5,627 bases of DNA from Gammaproteobacteria bacterium (GTDB lineage: Bacteria > Pseudomonadota > Gammaproteobacteria > Steroidobacterales > Rariloculaceae), in NCBI GenBank assembly GCA_004357505.1, contig SMWC01000059.1:1-5627 (forward strand), in the 5' to 3' direction. The notes beneath the pieces are model-generated. The model was not told the origin of the DNA and ran no database searches. It saw only the letters and a list, made by a program, of their open reading frames with translations. Shown piece after piece: positions 1 to 5,627 of this stretch (within the stretch, counting starts at the first letter, position 1; each line of letters starts with the position of its first letter). The position numbers and the translations under genes are program-made.

Positions 1-140
1 ACTAGGTCCTGGAACGAAAAGCGATAGTGGCCGCCAGGGGTCTTCAGCGGTGAGACGAAACGGGCTCGTGCGAATGACCGCACGTGTGCCTGAGATTTCC
101 CTAGCAACTGTGCAACGTTCCGCGTGGAATAGGCGCGCAT
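1..140 (-). CDS. MerR-like helix-turn-helix transcriptional regulator, N-terminal part (runs off left edge)
   Basis: Reading the minus strand from the ATG at 140 gives 46 open codons to the window edge, with no stop. The product begins MRAYSTRNVAQLLGKSQ and shows the typical MerR-type DNA-binding layout. A helix-turn-helix lies at about residues 4-23 (NVAQLLGKS, then VRSFARA), followed by a Pro-containing turn (VSPLKTPGG, 29-37) and a wing ending in HYRFSFQDL (38-46). An in-frame TGA lies five codons upstream, so ATG 140 is the only ordinary start; the upstream bases (acctcc) are not a Shine-Dalgarno. From memory, similar N-termini occur on bacterial proteins that join a MerR-like domain to tetratricopeptide repeats, but that part lies outside the window. 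The gene is divergent from the acyl-CoA ligase gene, which suggests local regulation. The domain assignment is good; the full architecture and the ligand are unknown. Confidence 0.82.
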   Translation of the reverse strand, partial: MRAYSTRNVAQLLGKSQAHVRSFARARFVSPLKTPGGHYRFSFQDL

Positions 141-201
141 GGAGGTAATTATTCAGCAGCTGGCCCAAGAGGTCTAGCCCACTTGGTGCAATAGTCCGGC
201 T

Positions 202-238
202 AAAGCATTATCAAAATCAATCCCAGGTATAGTGCTTT
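202..238. promoter_or_regulatory. Imperfect palindrome in divergent intergenic region: candidate operator/promoter
   Basis: The left arm AAAGCATTAT (202-211) and the right arm ATAGTGCTTT (229-238) are inverted copies matching at 9 of 10 positions, separated by 17 bases. The right arm overlaps a plus-strand -10-like hexamer TATAGT (228-233). The left arm overlaps a minus-strand -10-like hexamer GATAAT (212-207). No convincing -35 box accompanies either hexamer. The dyad lies between a MerR-like regulator gene and an acyl-CoA ligase gene that point away from each other, which is where such a regulator would bind. The palindrome is seen directly; its role as an operator is inferred. Confidence 0.5.
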
Positions 239-259
239 CTCTTCGGTACCGGTGTCTGC

Positions 260-263
260 GGAG
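260..263 (+). promoter_or_regulatory. Ribosome binding site (GGAG) supporting the GTG start at 270
   Basis: GGAG ends six bases before GTG 270, a normal spacing. It is too far from the ATG codons at 282 and 285 to serve them, and it lies downstream of GTG 252. It therefore favours GTG 270 as the start of the ligase. Confidence 0.5.
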
Positions 264-269
264 TGTGTA

Positions 270-1901
270 GTGCGTGGCAAAATGATGACAACCCCCTTGA
301 CGATTACCGAAATCATGCGGTTTGCAGACCGGCATCACGGGCGTACAGAGGTCGTATCGATCACGGCGGATCAGCCGCTGCATCGCTGCACATTTAACGA
401 TGTCTTCCGTCGCGCCAGGCAACTCGCCAATGCGTTGTCGCGGCTTGGCATCGCACCTGGCGAGCGGGTCGCATCCCTGGCATGGAATGATTATCGACAT
501 CTCGAACTCTATTACGGTGTTGCTTGCGCCGGCAGAGTGCTACACACCGTCAATCCCCGGTTATTCGCCGAGCAACTGGTCTACATCATCAATCATGCCG
601 AAGACCGCGTGTTGTTTTTCGATGTGGCATTCCTGCCGTTGGTCGAGGCGTTGGCTGACAAATTGTCCACGGTCGACGCTTACGTCATATTGACGCCGGC
701 GGATAAATTGCCTGGGAGCAGCCTCTCTGCGCTGCAAAGCTACGAGAGTCTGCTTGAGGCCGAAACGGATGAGTACCAGTGGCCGGTGTTGGATGAGAAC
801 GACGCGAACTTGTTGTGCTACACCTCGGGGACGACGGGCAACCCGAAGGGTGTGTTGTACAGTCATCGTTCGACCGTGCTGCACGCTTACGCAAGCTGCA
901 TGCCCGATGCGATGCGTCTGTCGCAGCAGGACACGGTACTGCCGGTCGTACCGATGTTTCACGTCAACGCGTGGGGTACTCCTTACGCCTGTGCGATGAT
1001 CGGGGCCAAAATGGTCTTGCCGGGCCCGAAGATGGCCGATGGCGAGACCCTGCAGCGGTTGATCGAGCAGGAGGAAGTCACGATCGCGCTGGGCGTACCG
1101 ACGGTCTGGCTCGCGCTGCTGGCGTATCTCAGGGACTCGGGAAAGACCGTGCCGAGCCTGGAACGCACTGTGGTCGGTGGTGCGGCCTGCCCGCCGAGCG
1201 TCATGGAAGAGTTCGAACAGAAGCACGGTGTGCGTACGCACCACGCTTGGGGAATGACCGAGATGAGTCCGCTCGGAACGGTCAACTCACCGCTTCGCGG
1301 CATGGAGAGCTTGTCGGCGGCGGAAAAAGACGCCGTGCGGCTCAAGCAGGGGCGGGGAATTTTCGGTGTCGACATGAAGATCGTTGGCGACGATGGCGAG
1401 GAATTGCCATGGGATGGTGAAGCTTTCGGCAACCTGAAGGTCAAAGGTTGGTGGGTCTGCGACGGCTACTTTGGCGAGGATGGCAACAGCGGCGCGCATG
1501 ATGAGGATGGCTGGTTCGCAACGGGCGACGTCGCGACGATCGATCCACTGGGCTTTATGCAAATCACGGATCGAACCAAGGACGTGATCAAGTCGGGCGG
1601 CGAATGGATCAGCTCGATCGAGCTTGAGAATCTCGCGGTTGCGCACCCGGACGTTGCTGAGGCTGCCGTGATCGGTATCAGCCACGAGAAATGGACCGAG
1701 CGGCCGTTGCTTATTGTCGTGCCGGAAGAAGGGACCAGCCCCGATAAAGCGGAACTGGTTGCCTGGTTCAAGGGCAAGGTGGCTGATTGGTGGATTCCCG
1801 ACGATGTGGTGCTCGTCGACGAACTTCCTCATACGGCGACCGGTAAGATTTCCAAGGTCATGCTGCGCAAGCAGTTCGCGGACTACTCCAGTCAATCCTA
1901 A
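270..1901 (+). CDS. AlkK-type medium/long-chain fatty acyl-CoA ligase (AMP-binding enzyme)
   Basis: This 543-residue protein of the ANL adenylating superfamily should convert a carboxylic acid, ATP and CoA to acyl-CoA, AMP and pyrophosphate in the cytoplasm. Numbered from GTG 270, it has the P-loop YTSGTTGNPKG (184-194), the acyl/adenylate region MFHVNAWG (229-236), WGMTEMSP (327-334), GWFATGD with its conserved Asp (D420), DRTKDVIKSGGEWIS (434-448) and the C-terminal catalytic lysine in TATGKIS (K526). No key motif is missing. The length is close to that of Pseudomonas AlkK (about 546 residues), and from memory AlkK begins MLGQMM, which lines up with MRGKMM here. That, with the GGAG at 260-263, supports GTG 270 over GTG 252 or ATG 282/285. 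The permease gene follows directly and a regulator gene diverges upstream. Family members act on medium- or long-chain fatty acids, but relatives such as DmdB use other acids, so the exact substrate is open. Confidence 0.93.
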   Translation: MRGKMMTTPLTITEIMRFADRHHGRTEVVSITADQPLHRCTFNDVFRRARQLANALSRLGIAPGERVASLAWNDYRHLELYYGVACAGRVLHTVNPRLFAEQLVYIINHAEDRVLFFDVAFLPLVEALADKLSTVDAYVILTPADKLPGSSLSALQSYESLLEAETDEYQWPVLDENDANLLCYTSGTTGNPKGVLYSHRSTVLHAYASCMPDAMRLSQQDTVLPVVPMFHVNAWGTPYACAMIGAKMVLPGPKMADGETLQRLIEQEEVTIALGVPTVWLALLAYLRDSGKTVPSLERTVVGGAACPPSVMEEFEQKHGVRTHHAWGMTEMSPLGTVNSPLRGMESLSAAEKDAVRLKQGRGIFGVDMKIVGDDGEELPWDGEAFGNLKVKGWWVCDGYFGEDGNSGAHDEDGWFATGDVATIDPLGFMQITDRTKDVIKSGGEWISSIELENLAVAHPDVAEAAVIGISHEKWTERPLLIVVPEEGTSPDKAELVAWFKGKVADWWIPDDVVLVDELPHTATGKISKVMLRKQFADYSSQS

Positions 1902-1947
1902 CCCGCCAAGCGCAGCAGGTGATCGCCGCGCGAAACGCAACGTCGCG

Positions 1948-3129
1948 GTGTTGTTTTTCGCCCAGGCCGTGCTTGGCTCACAGCTGCCTATCCATATTAT
2001 TTTGGGCGGGCTGGCCGGGTTCACGCTTGCCGAGAACAAGGCCTTGGCCACCTTGCCCATCTCGCTGATGGTACTCGTGTCGATGTTCACGGCCGCGCCG
2101 GCGTCGCTGTTTATGGGGCGCTTCGGCCGGCGGCTCGGCTTTCTAGCCGGGGCGCTCGCTGGTGCGTTGGGCGGTGCGCTTGGCGTTCTGGCATTGTTGC
2201 TCGGCCGCTTCGAACTACTGTTGCTGGGCGCAGCCTGCACGGGAATCTACCAATCGACCCATGGCTTTTTTCGCTTTGCTGCAGCCGACACGGCGTCAGA
2301 GGCCTTCAGGCCGAAGGCCATCTCCTGGGTACTCGCGGGCGGTCTGCTGGCGGCGTTGATCGCTCCCGAACTCATTCGGGCGACGTCCGACTATTTCGCG
2401 CCGATACCCTTTGCCGGCGCCTATGCGGCCGTCGTCGGGATCAACATCGTGGGCGCCCTCGGCATATGGTTTCTCGATATCCCGACGCCACGCCGACGCG
2501 TGAGAGGTGCGCCGTCCGGGCGCGCGCTCGGCGTGATATTCAGCCAGCCGAAGACTTTGGTTGCGGTTATTTGTGCGATGGTGTCCTACGCGCTGATGGT
2601 GCTCGTTATGACGGCGACGTCTCTGGCCATGGACGCGCAAGGATTCTCTACGGCGCATGCCGCCGATGTGGTTCGCTGGCATGTCGTCGCAATGTTCGGG
2701 CCGAGCTTTTTCACCGGTGCAGCTATTTTGCGCTTCGGTCACCTGCGAGTGATTGCTCTGGGGCTGATTCTGCTCGGTGTTGCCGGAGTAATAGCAGTCC
2801 GTGGCGTGGGCCTCGAGAATTTTTATCTGGCGCTCATCGCTCTTGGCCTGGGCTGGAACTTCAGTTTCATCGGTGCAACGAGTCTGCTTGGCACGACCCA
2901 CACTTCCGAGGAACAGGCGAAGGTCCAAGGCCTTAACGATTTTCTGGTCTTCGGCCTGGTAACGGTCGCGTCTTTCAGCTCCGGCGCGCTGCTGTACGCA
3001 TTCGGCTGGACGACCGTGCAGCTGGCGATGATTCCTGCGCTGGCGATAGCGGGTATCGTGCTCCTATGGCTTGCGGTTGCCACGACACGCAGCCTCTCGC
3101 TCAGCGAGCAGAGGCAGCCGCTAGAGTAG
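1948..3129 (+). CDS. Major facilitator superfamily permease; start codon uncertain
   Basis: This is a very hydrophobic protein of 393 residues from GTG 1948, with about 12 predicted membrane segments in two halves joined by a basic loop (TPRRRVRGAPSGR, about 180-192). After the second helix comes an MFS motif-A-like loop GRFGRRLGF (57-65). The second half carries LGLGWNFSFIGATSLL (299-314) and then an acidic/basic loop with EEQAKVQGLNDF (321-332), a pattern I associate with a bacterial MFS subgroup. The start is a problem. The frame is open and looks coding upstream of 1948 (basic RRAKRN just before helix 1), but the only earlier in-frame standard starts are ATG 1804 and ATG 1714, which overlap the ligase by 98 and 188 bases. 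GTG 1948 leaves almost no cytoplasmic N-terminus and has no Shine-Dalgarno. The close spacing to the ligase suggests one transcript. The substrate is unknown; an organic acid or another hydrophobic compound handled with the ligase is a guess. Confidence 0.88.
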   Translation: MLFFAQAVLGSQLPIHIILGGLAGFTLAENKALATLPISLMVLVSMFTAAPASLFMGRFGRRLGFLAGALAGALGGALGVLALLLGRFELLLLGAACTGIYQSTHGFFRFAAADTASEAFRPKAISWVLAGGLLAALIAPELIRATSDYFAPIPFAGAYAAVVGINIVGALGIWFLDIPTPRRRVRGAPSGRALGVIFSQPKTLVAVICAMVSYALMVLVMTATSLAMDAQGFSTAHAADVVRWHVVAMFGPSFFTGAAILRFGHLRVIALGLILLGVAGVIAVRGVGLENFYLALIALGLGWNFSFIGATSLLGTTHTSEEQAKVQGLNDFLVFGLVTVASFSSGALLYAFGWTTVQLAMIPALAIAGIVLLWLAVATTRSLSLSEQRQPLE

Positions 3130-3154
3130 TCGATCTCGTCAGTATCTCCGCCGG

Positions 3155-3730
3155 CTACAAGATCTCAGAGTCGATGTGGTGCCTCTCGAGCACCATGTTG
3201 CCGAACACGACCCATTGATCTTCTGGCACCCAAACTTGCTTGACGAACTCGAAAGCTGTCTCGACGGGTACGTGCTCGTGGACGACCTGATAGAGGAACG
3301 TGAACATCGAAGCACGCTTGTTGACCTGACAATGAATCAGCACTTGTCGATCGCCGGACTGATTCAGCACGCCGCTGAAGAGCGCGAAATCGGCGTAAGT
3401 CGGATTGCGCCAGTCGACCGGAATGTTGACATAGACGATGCCATCCTCGGCGACGAGCTGACCCTCGGTCGCGATGGCCCCTTGAGTCGTCGGTGGCGCG
3501 AGATTGATGACCATCTCGAAGCCTCGTTCCGCGAGGCCGCTGAGCTGCGCACTCTCGGGCTGCCCCGACGTATGCAGACGATCGTTGATGACAATATGGT
3601 TGACTGCAAGCTCATCGCCTTGGGCGATATTCAGGAACGGCGTAATAGGACCGATGAGCAGCAGCAACGCGATTTGCTTCATGCTAAGGGGAATGATTGC
3701 TGTCTCCAGCAAGACGGACGTTAATCTCAT
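3155..3730 (-). CDS. Secreted protein-tyrosine-phosphatase-like protein with short Cys-X4-Arg loop
   Basis: This 191-residue protein starts at ATG 3730, which is backed by a strong Shine-Dalgarno. Residues 17-38 look like a signal peptide: Met-Lys-Gln, the hydrophobic run IALLLLIGPITPFL, then NIAQG before DE, so export to the periplasm is likely. A second start at 3682 would give a more standard signal peptide but has no ribosome site. The mature part resembles bacterial dual-specificity/tyrosine phosphatase-like folds, with LHTSGQP (53-59), VINLAPP (74-80), a candidate general-acid loop IPVDWRNP (D106) and the phosphate-loop-like IHCQVNKRAS (Cys134, Arg139). The loop is Cys-X4-Arg rather than the canonical Cys-X5-Arg and lacks the usual glycine, so catalytic activity is uncertain. 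The gene lies 88 bases downstream of the sulfotransferase gene, on the same strand, and converges on the permease gene. The fold family is fairly secure; the substrate is unknown. Confidence 0.83.
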   Translation of the reverse strand: MRLTSVLLETAIIPLSMKQIALLLLIGPITPFLNIAQGDELAVNHIVINDRLHTSGQPESAQLSGLAERGFEMVINLAPPTTQGAIATEGQLVAEDGIVYVNIPVDWRNPTYADFALFSGVLNQSGDRQVLIHCQVNKRASMFTFLYQVVHEHVPVETAFEFVKQVWVPEDQWVVFGNMVLERHHIDSEIL

Positions 3731-3732
3731 AA

Positions 3733-3741
3733 CTTCCTCCC
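3733..3741 (-). promoter_or_regulatory. Strong ribosome binding site for the phosphatase-like gene
   Basis: On the minus strand GGGAGGAAG ends two bases before ATG 3730, with the GGAGG core five bases from the start codon. It is the best Shine-Dalgarno in the window. It fixes the start at 3730 and rules out the longer open frame reaching back to 3922, which overlaps the sulfotransferase gene. Confidence 0.75.
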
Positions 3742-3818
3742 GGTGAAAACCCTCCCTTAATTCACAAAGTTTACCGCATCTGGGAAGCTCCTGAGCGCCG
3801 GCTTTCGGTGATGTGCGG

Positions 3819-5051
3819 TCACTCAACCGGGATCTCAAAACGCTCGCAGTAGCGTGCAAAACGTTGTGTCTCGACCGCTCGATCCAGGCCGAAGTCCGAT
3901 AGCCCGTAGCGATGCGCCCCATACTTGTCCTTCGGGTTTGCGCTGAGGAAGCGCTGCATCGAGTCGCGGGCCTGGCTCGATACCGGCCAGCCGAGGAACT
4001 CGTAGAGACGCTCGACGGCGGTTAAGGGCTCTGCCACGAGATCCGCATAGGCGATGTCGAAAAATCGTTCCGCGGGCCAGCGGTCACGTATGTCAAGACT
4101 ACGACTCAGCGCAGTCTCCCAACGGTTGCACCAGTCTGCAGCGATTTGCTTGGGGTCGGCCGAGTCGCTGAATGCGCGTCTTAAAACCGTCGCGAGACTC
4201 GCTATCGATGCCATGACTTTGAGCGGATCGCGATGAGTCTGAATGATCCTCGCATCGGGATAACGTTGCAGCAGGGCATCCAGCCCGAACAAATGGCCGG
4301 GCGCCTTTAATACCCAGCGATTACCCGCACGCCTAGCCTGCAGATGCTGCAGGAACCGGTAGTGGAACGCATAACCGAGCTCCTGCGCCTCTAGTTCGAA
4401 CCAATCCTGGTAAGACGGCACGTTATGTGTGGTGTGGAACTGGATGCTCGCAAATCCCTGCGCCATGATGGCGATGCATTCCTGCGGCAGGTCGGCGGCA
4501 AGCGTATGGATGCGTCTGAACGCCGGAACCAGCCGGTTCGCCCAAGCCAGGCGGGAGTCCGTACGCTCTCGAATACGGTTTATCGCATCCGGAGATTCCG
4601 GGTATCCCGCCGGGAACATGACTTCCCAGGTGAGTGGCGTTCGCGTCGCCGGGTCTTGGGCGATGAGGCCGTGGAGCAGTGTCGTGCCGGTACGCGGTAA
4701 GCCGATGATGAACACCGGCGCATCGATCGTCTGCTGCTCGATCTCGGGTGCTGACTGCCTCTCCTGCTCGAGATAGAGCAGATTCTCAAGCAAAGTCACC
4801 AGCAGTTGGCGTACCGTAATGCGCCCTAGCGTCGTCAGCTCCGCTTCGCGCTCATAGGCGCTCAGCAGGCGATCCAACGGTTCCTCAATCGGCCATCGGC
4901 CGAACTCCTCCAGGCGAGCGCGGTGTTTGGCCGCCGCAACGAGTGTTTCCTGGCGCAGGTCCGGGGTCACGATACCGGCTCGCTGCAGAATTCTTCCGCC
5001 TCGGTTCAGTGTCCTCACTGCAATGGGTGAAAAAGCTTGGGCGAGGCTCAT
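3819..5051 (-). CDS. PAPS-dependent sulfotransferase-family protein
   Basis: The 410-residue protein belongs to the bacterial Sulfotransfer_3-type family, whose members move a sulfuryl group from PAPS to an acceptor hydroxyl or amine. After a helical N-terminal region of about 110 residues comes the 5'-phosphosulfate loop VFIIGLPRTGTTLLH (113-127). WVLKAPGHLF follows at 247-256, and then the 3'-phosphate-binding region IIQTHRDPLKVMASIAS (269-285, with R274 and S282 the likely contacts). The C-terminal stretch KDKYGAHRYGLSDFGLD (374-390) is typical of this subgroup. There is no signal peptide or membrane segment, so it is probably cytoplasmic. ATG 5051 is chosen because it gives a family-like length, although no clear Shine-Dalgarno precedes it. 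It is divergent from apt (96 bases apart) and may be cotranscribed with the downstream phosphatase-like gene. The acceptor cannot be predicted; lipids, polyketides and small metabolites are all possible in this family. Confidence 0.9.
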   Translation of the reverse strand: MSLAQAFSPIAVRTLNRGGRILQRAGIVTPDLRQETLVAAAKHRARLEEFGRWPIEEPLDRLLSAYEREAELTTLGRITVRQLLVTLLENLLYLEQERQSAPEIEQQTIDAPVFIIGLPRTGTTLLHGLIAQDPATRTPLTWEVMFPAGYPESPDAINRIRERTDSRLAWANRLVPAFRRIHTLAADLPQECIAIMAQGFASIQFHTTHNVPSYQDWFELEAQELGYAFHYRFLQHLQARRAGNRWVLKAPGHLFGLDALLQRYPDARIIQTHRDPLKVMASIASLATVLRRAFSDSADPKQIAADWCNRWETALSRSLDIRDRWPAERFFDIAYADLVAEPLTAVERLYEFLGWPVSSQARDSMQRFLSANPKDKYGAHRYGLSDFGLDRAVETQRFARYCERFEIPVE

Positions 5052-5147
5052 CGGTCAAAGATCGGCAGTTTGCTACTATCGGAGGCTGAGGATTGTCGCT
5101 GACATAGTTTATCCGGGCAATTCACGATGCGACCCGCCTCTAGAACC

Positions 5148-5627
5148 ATGACCTTGGACGAAATAAAATCGTTGATTCGCGATGTTCCGGATTTTCCGAA
5201 ACCGGGCATCGTGTTCAAAGACATTACGCCGCTACTGTCGAGCCCGGACGGACTAGCGGCAACCGTCGAGCATCTCGCCTCACGCGTTGCGGATCTGAAC
5301 GCGGACGGCATCCTGGCCATCGAGTCGCGAGGCTTTATCTTCGGCGCTGCGCTGGCGCAGAAACTCTCGCTACCGATGCATCTGGTCCGGAAACCGGGCA
5401 AGCTCCCTCGTAAGTCTGTCAGTATCCGCTACGAACTCGAGTACGGGTTTGATCACCTGGAGATTCACACCGACGCTATTCGCCGCGGCCACCGCTACCT
5501 GATTGTCGATGACCTGCTGGCGACAGGTGGTACGGCTGCGGCAGCGGTAAAGCTGATTCAACAGGGGGAAGGAATCGTTGCGGCCTGCGCAGTCATCATC
5601 GAGTTGGGATTCCTGGATGGAAGGAAG
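5148..5627 (+). CDS. apt: Adenine phosphoribosyltransferase, C-terminus cut by window edge
   Basis: The enzyme makes AMP and pyrophosphate from adenine and PRPP in cytoplasmic purine salvage. The 160 visible residues begin MTLDEIKSLIRDVPDFPKPG, continue with IVFKDITPLL (21-30), and include ESRGFIFG (59-66), the flexible loop RKPGKLPRKS through YELEYG (81-100) and the PRPP-binding motif LIVDDLLATGGTA (118-130). The sequence ends at IELGFLDGRK, normally 10-20 residues before the end of the protein. ATG 5148 is preferred because family members start close to this point. An in-frame ATG at 5127 would add seven residues, and neither start has a strong Shine-Dalgarno. The gene is divergent from the sulfotransferase gene and looks like core housekeeping unrelated to its neighbours. 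Confidence 0.96.
   Translation, partial: MTLDEIKSLIRDVPDFPKPGIVFKDITPLLSSPDGLAATVEHLASRVADLNADGILAIESRGFIFGAALAQKLSLPMHLVRKPGKLPRKSVSIRYELEYGFDHLEIHTDAIRRGHRYLIVDDLLATGGTAAAAVKLIQQGEGIVAACAVIIELGFLDGRK

Noticed and set aside
2..148. Plus-strand open frame at the left edge ending at TAA 148
   Set aside because: The product is low in recognisable pattern, while the opposite strand of the same stretch gives a clear MerR-like domain.
174..500. Minus-strand open frame of 108 codons across the ligase start
   Set aside because: It covers the intergenic palindrome and the real ligase N-terminus, and shows no domain, ribosome site or family resemblance.
561..2240. Long minus-strand open frames opposite the ligase and the start of the permease (561-1244 and 1287-2240)
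   Set aside because: They lie antisense to a gene with full family motifs, and their products are Arg/Pro-rich with no recognisable domain, as expected from shadow frames in GC-rich DNA.
3130..3154. Bidirectional terminator between the convergent permease and phosphatase-like genes
   Set aside because: The gap is 25 bases and shows no stable stem or T-run. Termination must use other means or lie inside the genes.
3176..3724. Plus-strand open frame of 182 codons opposite the phosphatase-like gene
   Set aside because: It is a mirror of the phosphatase-like gene, which has a strong ribosome site, a signal peptide and family motifs. The opposite frame has none.
3773..3819. Possible hairpin ACCGCA / TGCGGT after the sulfotransferase stop as a terminator
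   Set aside because: The stem is only six pairs with a loop of about 35 bases, the inner pairing is imperfect, and no U-tract follows in the direction of transcription.
3731..3922. N-terminal extension of the phosphatase-like frame back to ATG 3922
   Set aside because: It would overlap the sulfotransferase end by about 100 bases and place a signal peptide in mid-protein. The Shine-Dalgarno at 3733-3741 marks the true start.
5052..5147. Divergent promoters between the sulfotransferase gene and apt
   Set aside because: Promoters must exist near here, but no -35/-10 pair with correct spacing and no convincing palindrome could be picked out on either strand.

Overview
The window reads as an ordinary, GC-rich bacterial chromosome segment, most likely from a gammaproteobacterium. 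The reasons are the AlkK-type acyl-CoA ligase, the large soluble-type sulfotransferase and the apt sequence. This placement is an inference from protein style, and no 16S or other marker is present. I see no mobile element, CRISPR array, tRNA, rRNA or phage gene.

Layout from left to right. (1) Positions 140 to 1, minus strand: the first 46 codons of a MerR-like helix-turn-helix regulator that runs off the left edge. (2) Positions 141-269: a divergent intergenic region with a good imperfect palindrome (202-238) that contains -10-like hexamers on both strands. It is the best candidate operator/promoter in the window. (3) Positions 270-1901, plus strand: an AlkK-type medium/long-chain fatty acyl-CoA ligase. 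(4) Immediately downstream, ending at 3129, plus strand: a 12-helix-type MFS permease whose start codon is unclear. (5) Converging on it after a 25-base gap are two minus-strand genes: a secreted protein-tyrosine-phosphatase-like protein (3730 to 3155), preceded 88 bases upstream by a PAPS-dependent sulfotransferase-family protein (5051 to 3819). (6) Positions 5148-5627, plus strand and divergent from the sulfotransferase: adenine phosphoribosyltransferase (apt), cut by the right edge about 10-20 residues before its expected end.

How the genes may work together. The ligase and permease are co-directional and almost touching, so they probably form a transcription unit for handling a carboxylic acid or related compound (activation to the CoA thioester, plus transport). 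The divergent regulator is the natural candidate to control it through the palindrome. The sulfotransferase and phosphatase-like genes could form a second small unit, but their substrates cannot be read from the sequence. apt is purine-salvage housekeeping and marks the core-genome edge.

I did not find an obviously new biological system. The items most worth a second look are the divergent-promoter palindrome, the missing start of the permease, and the short Cys-X4-Arg active-site loop of the phosphatase-like protein.
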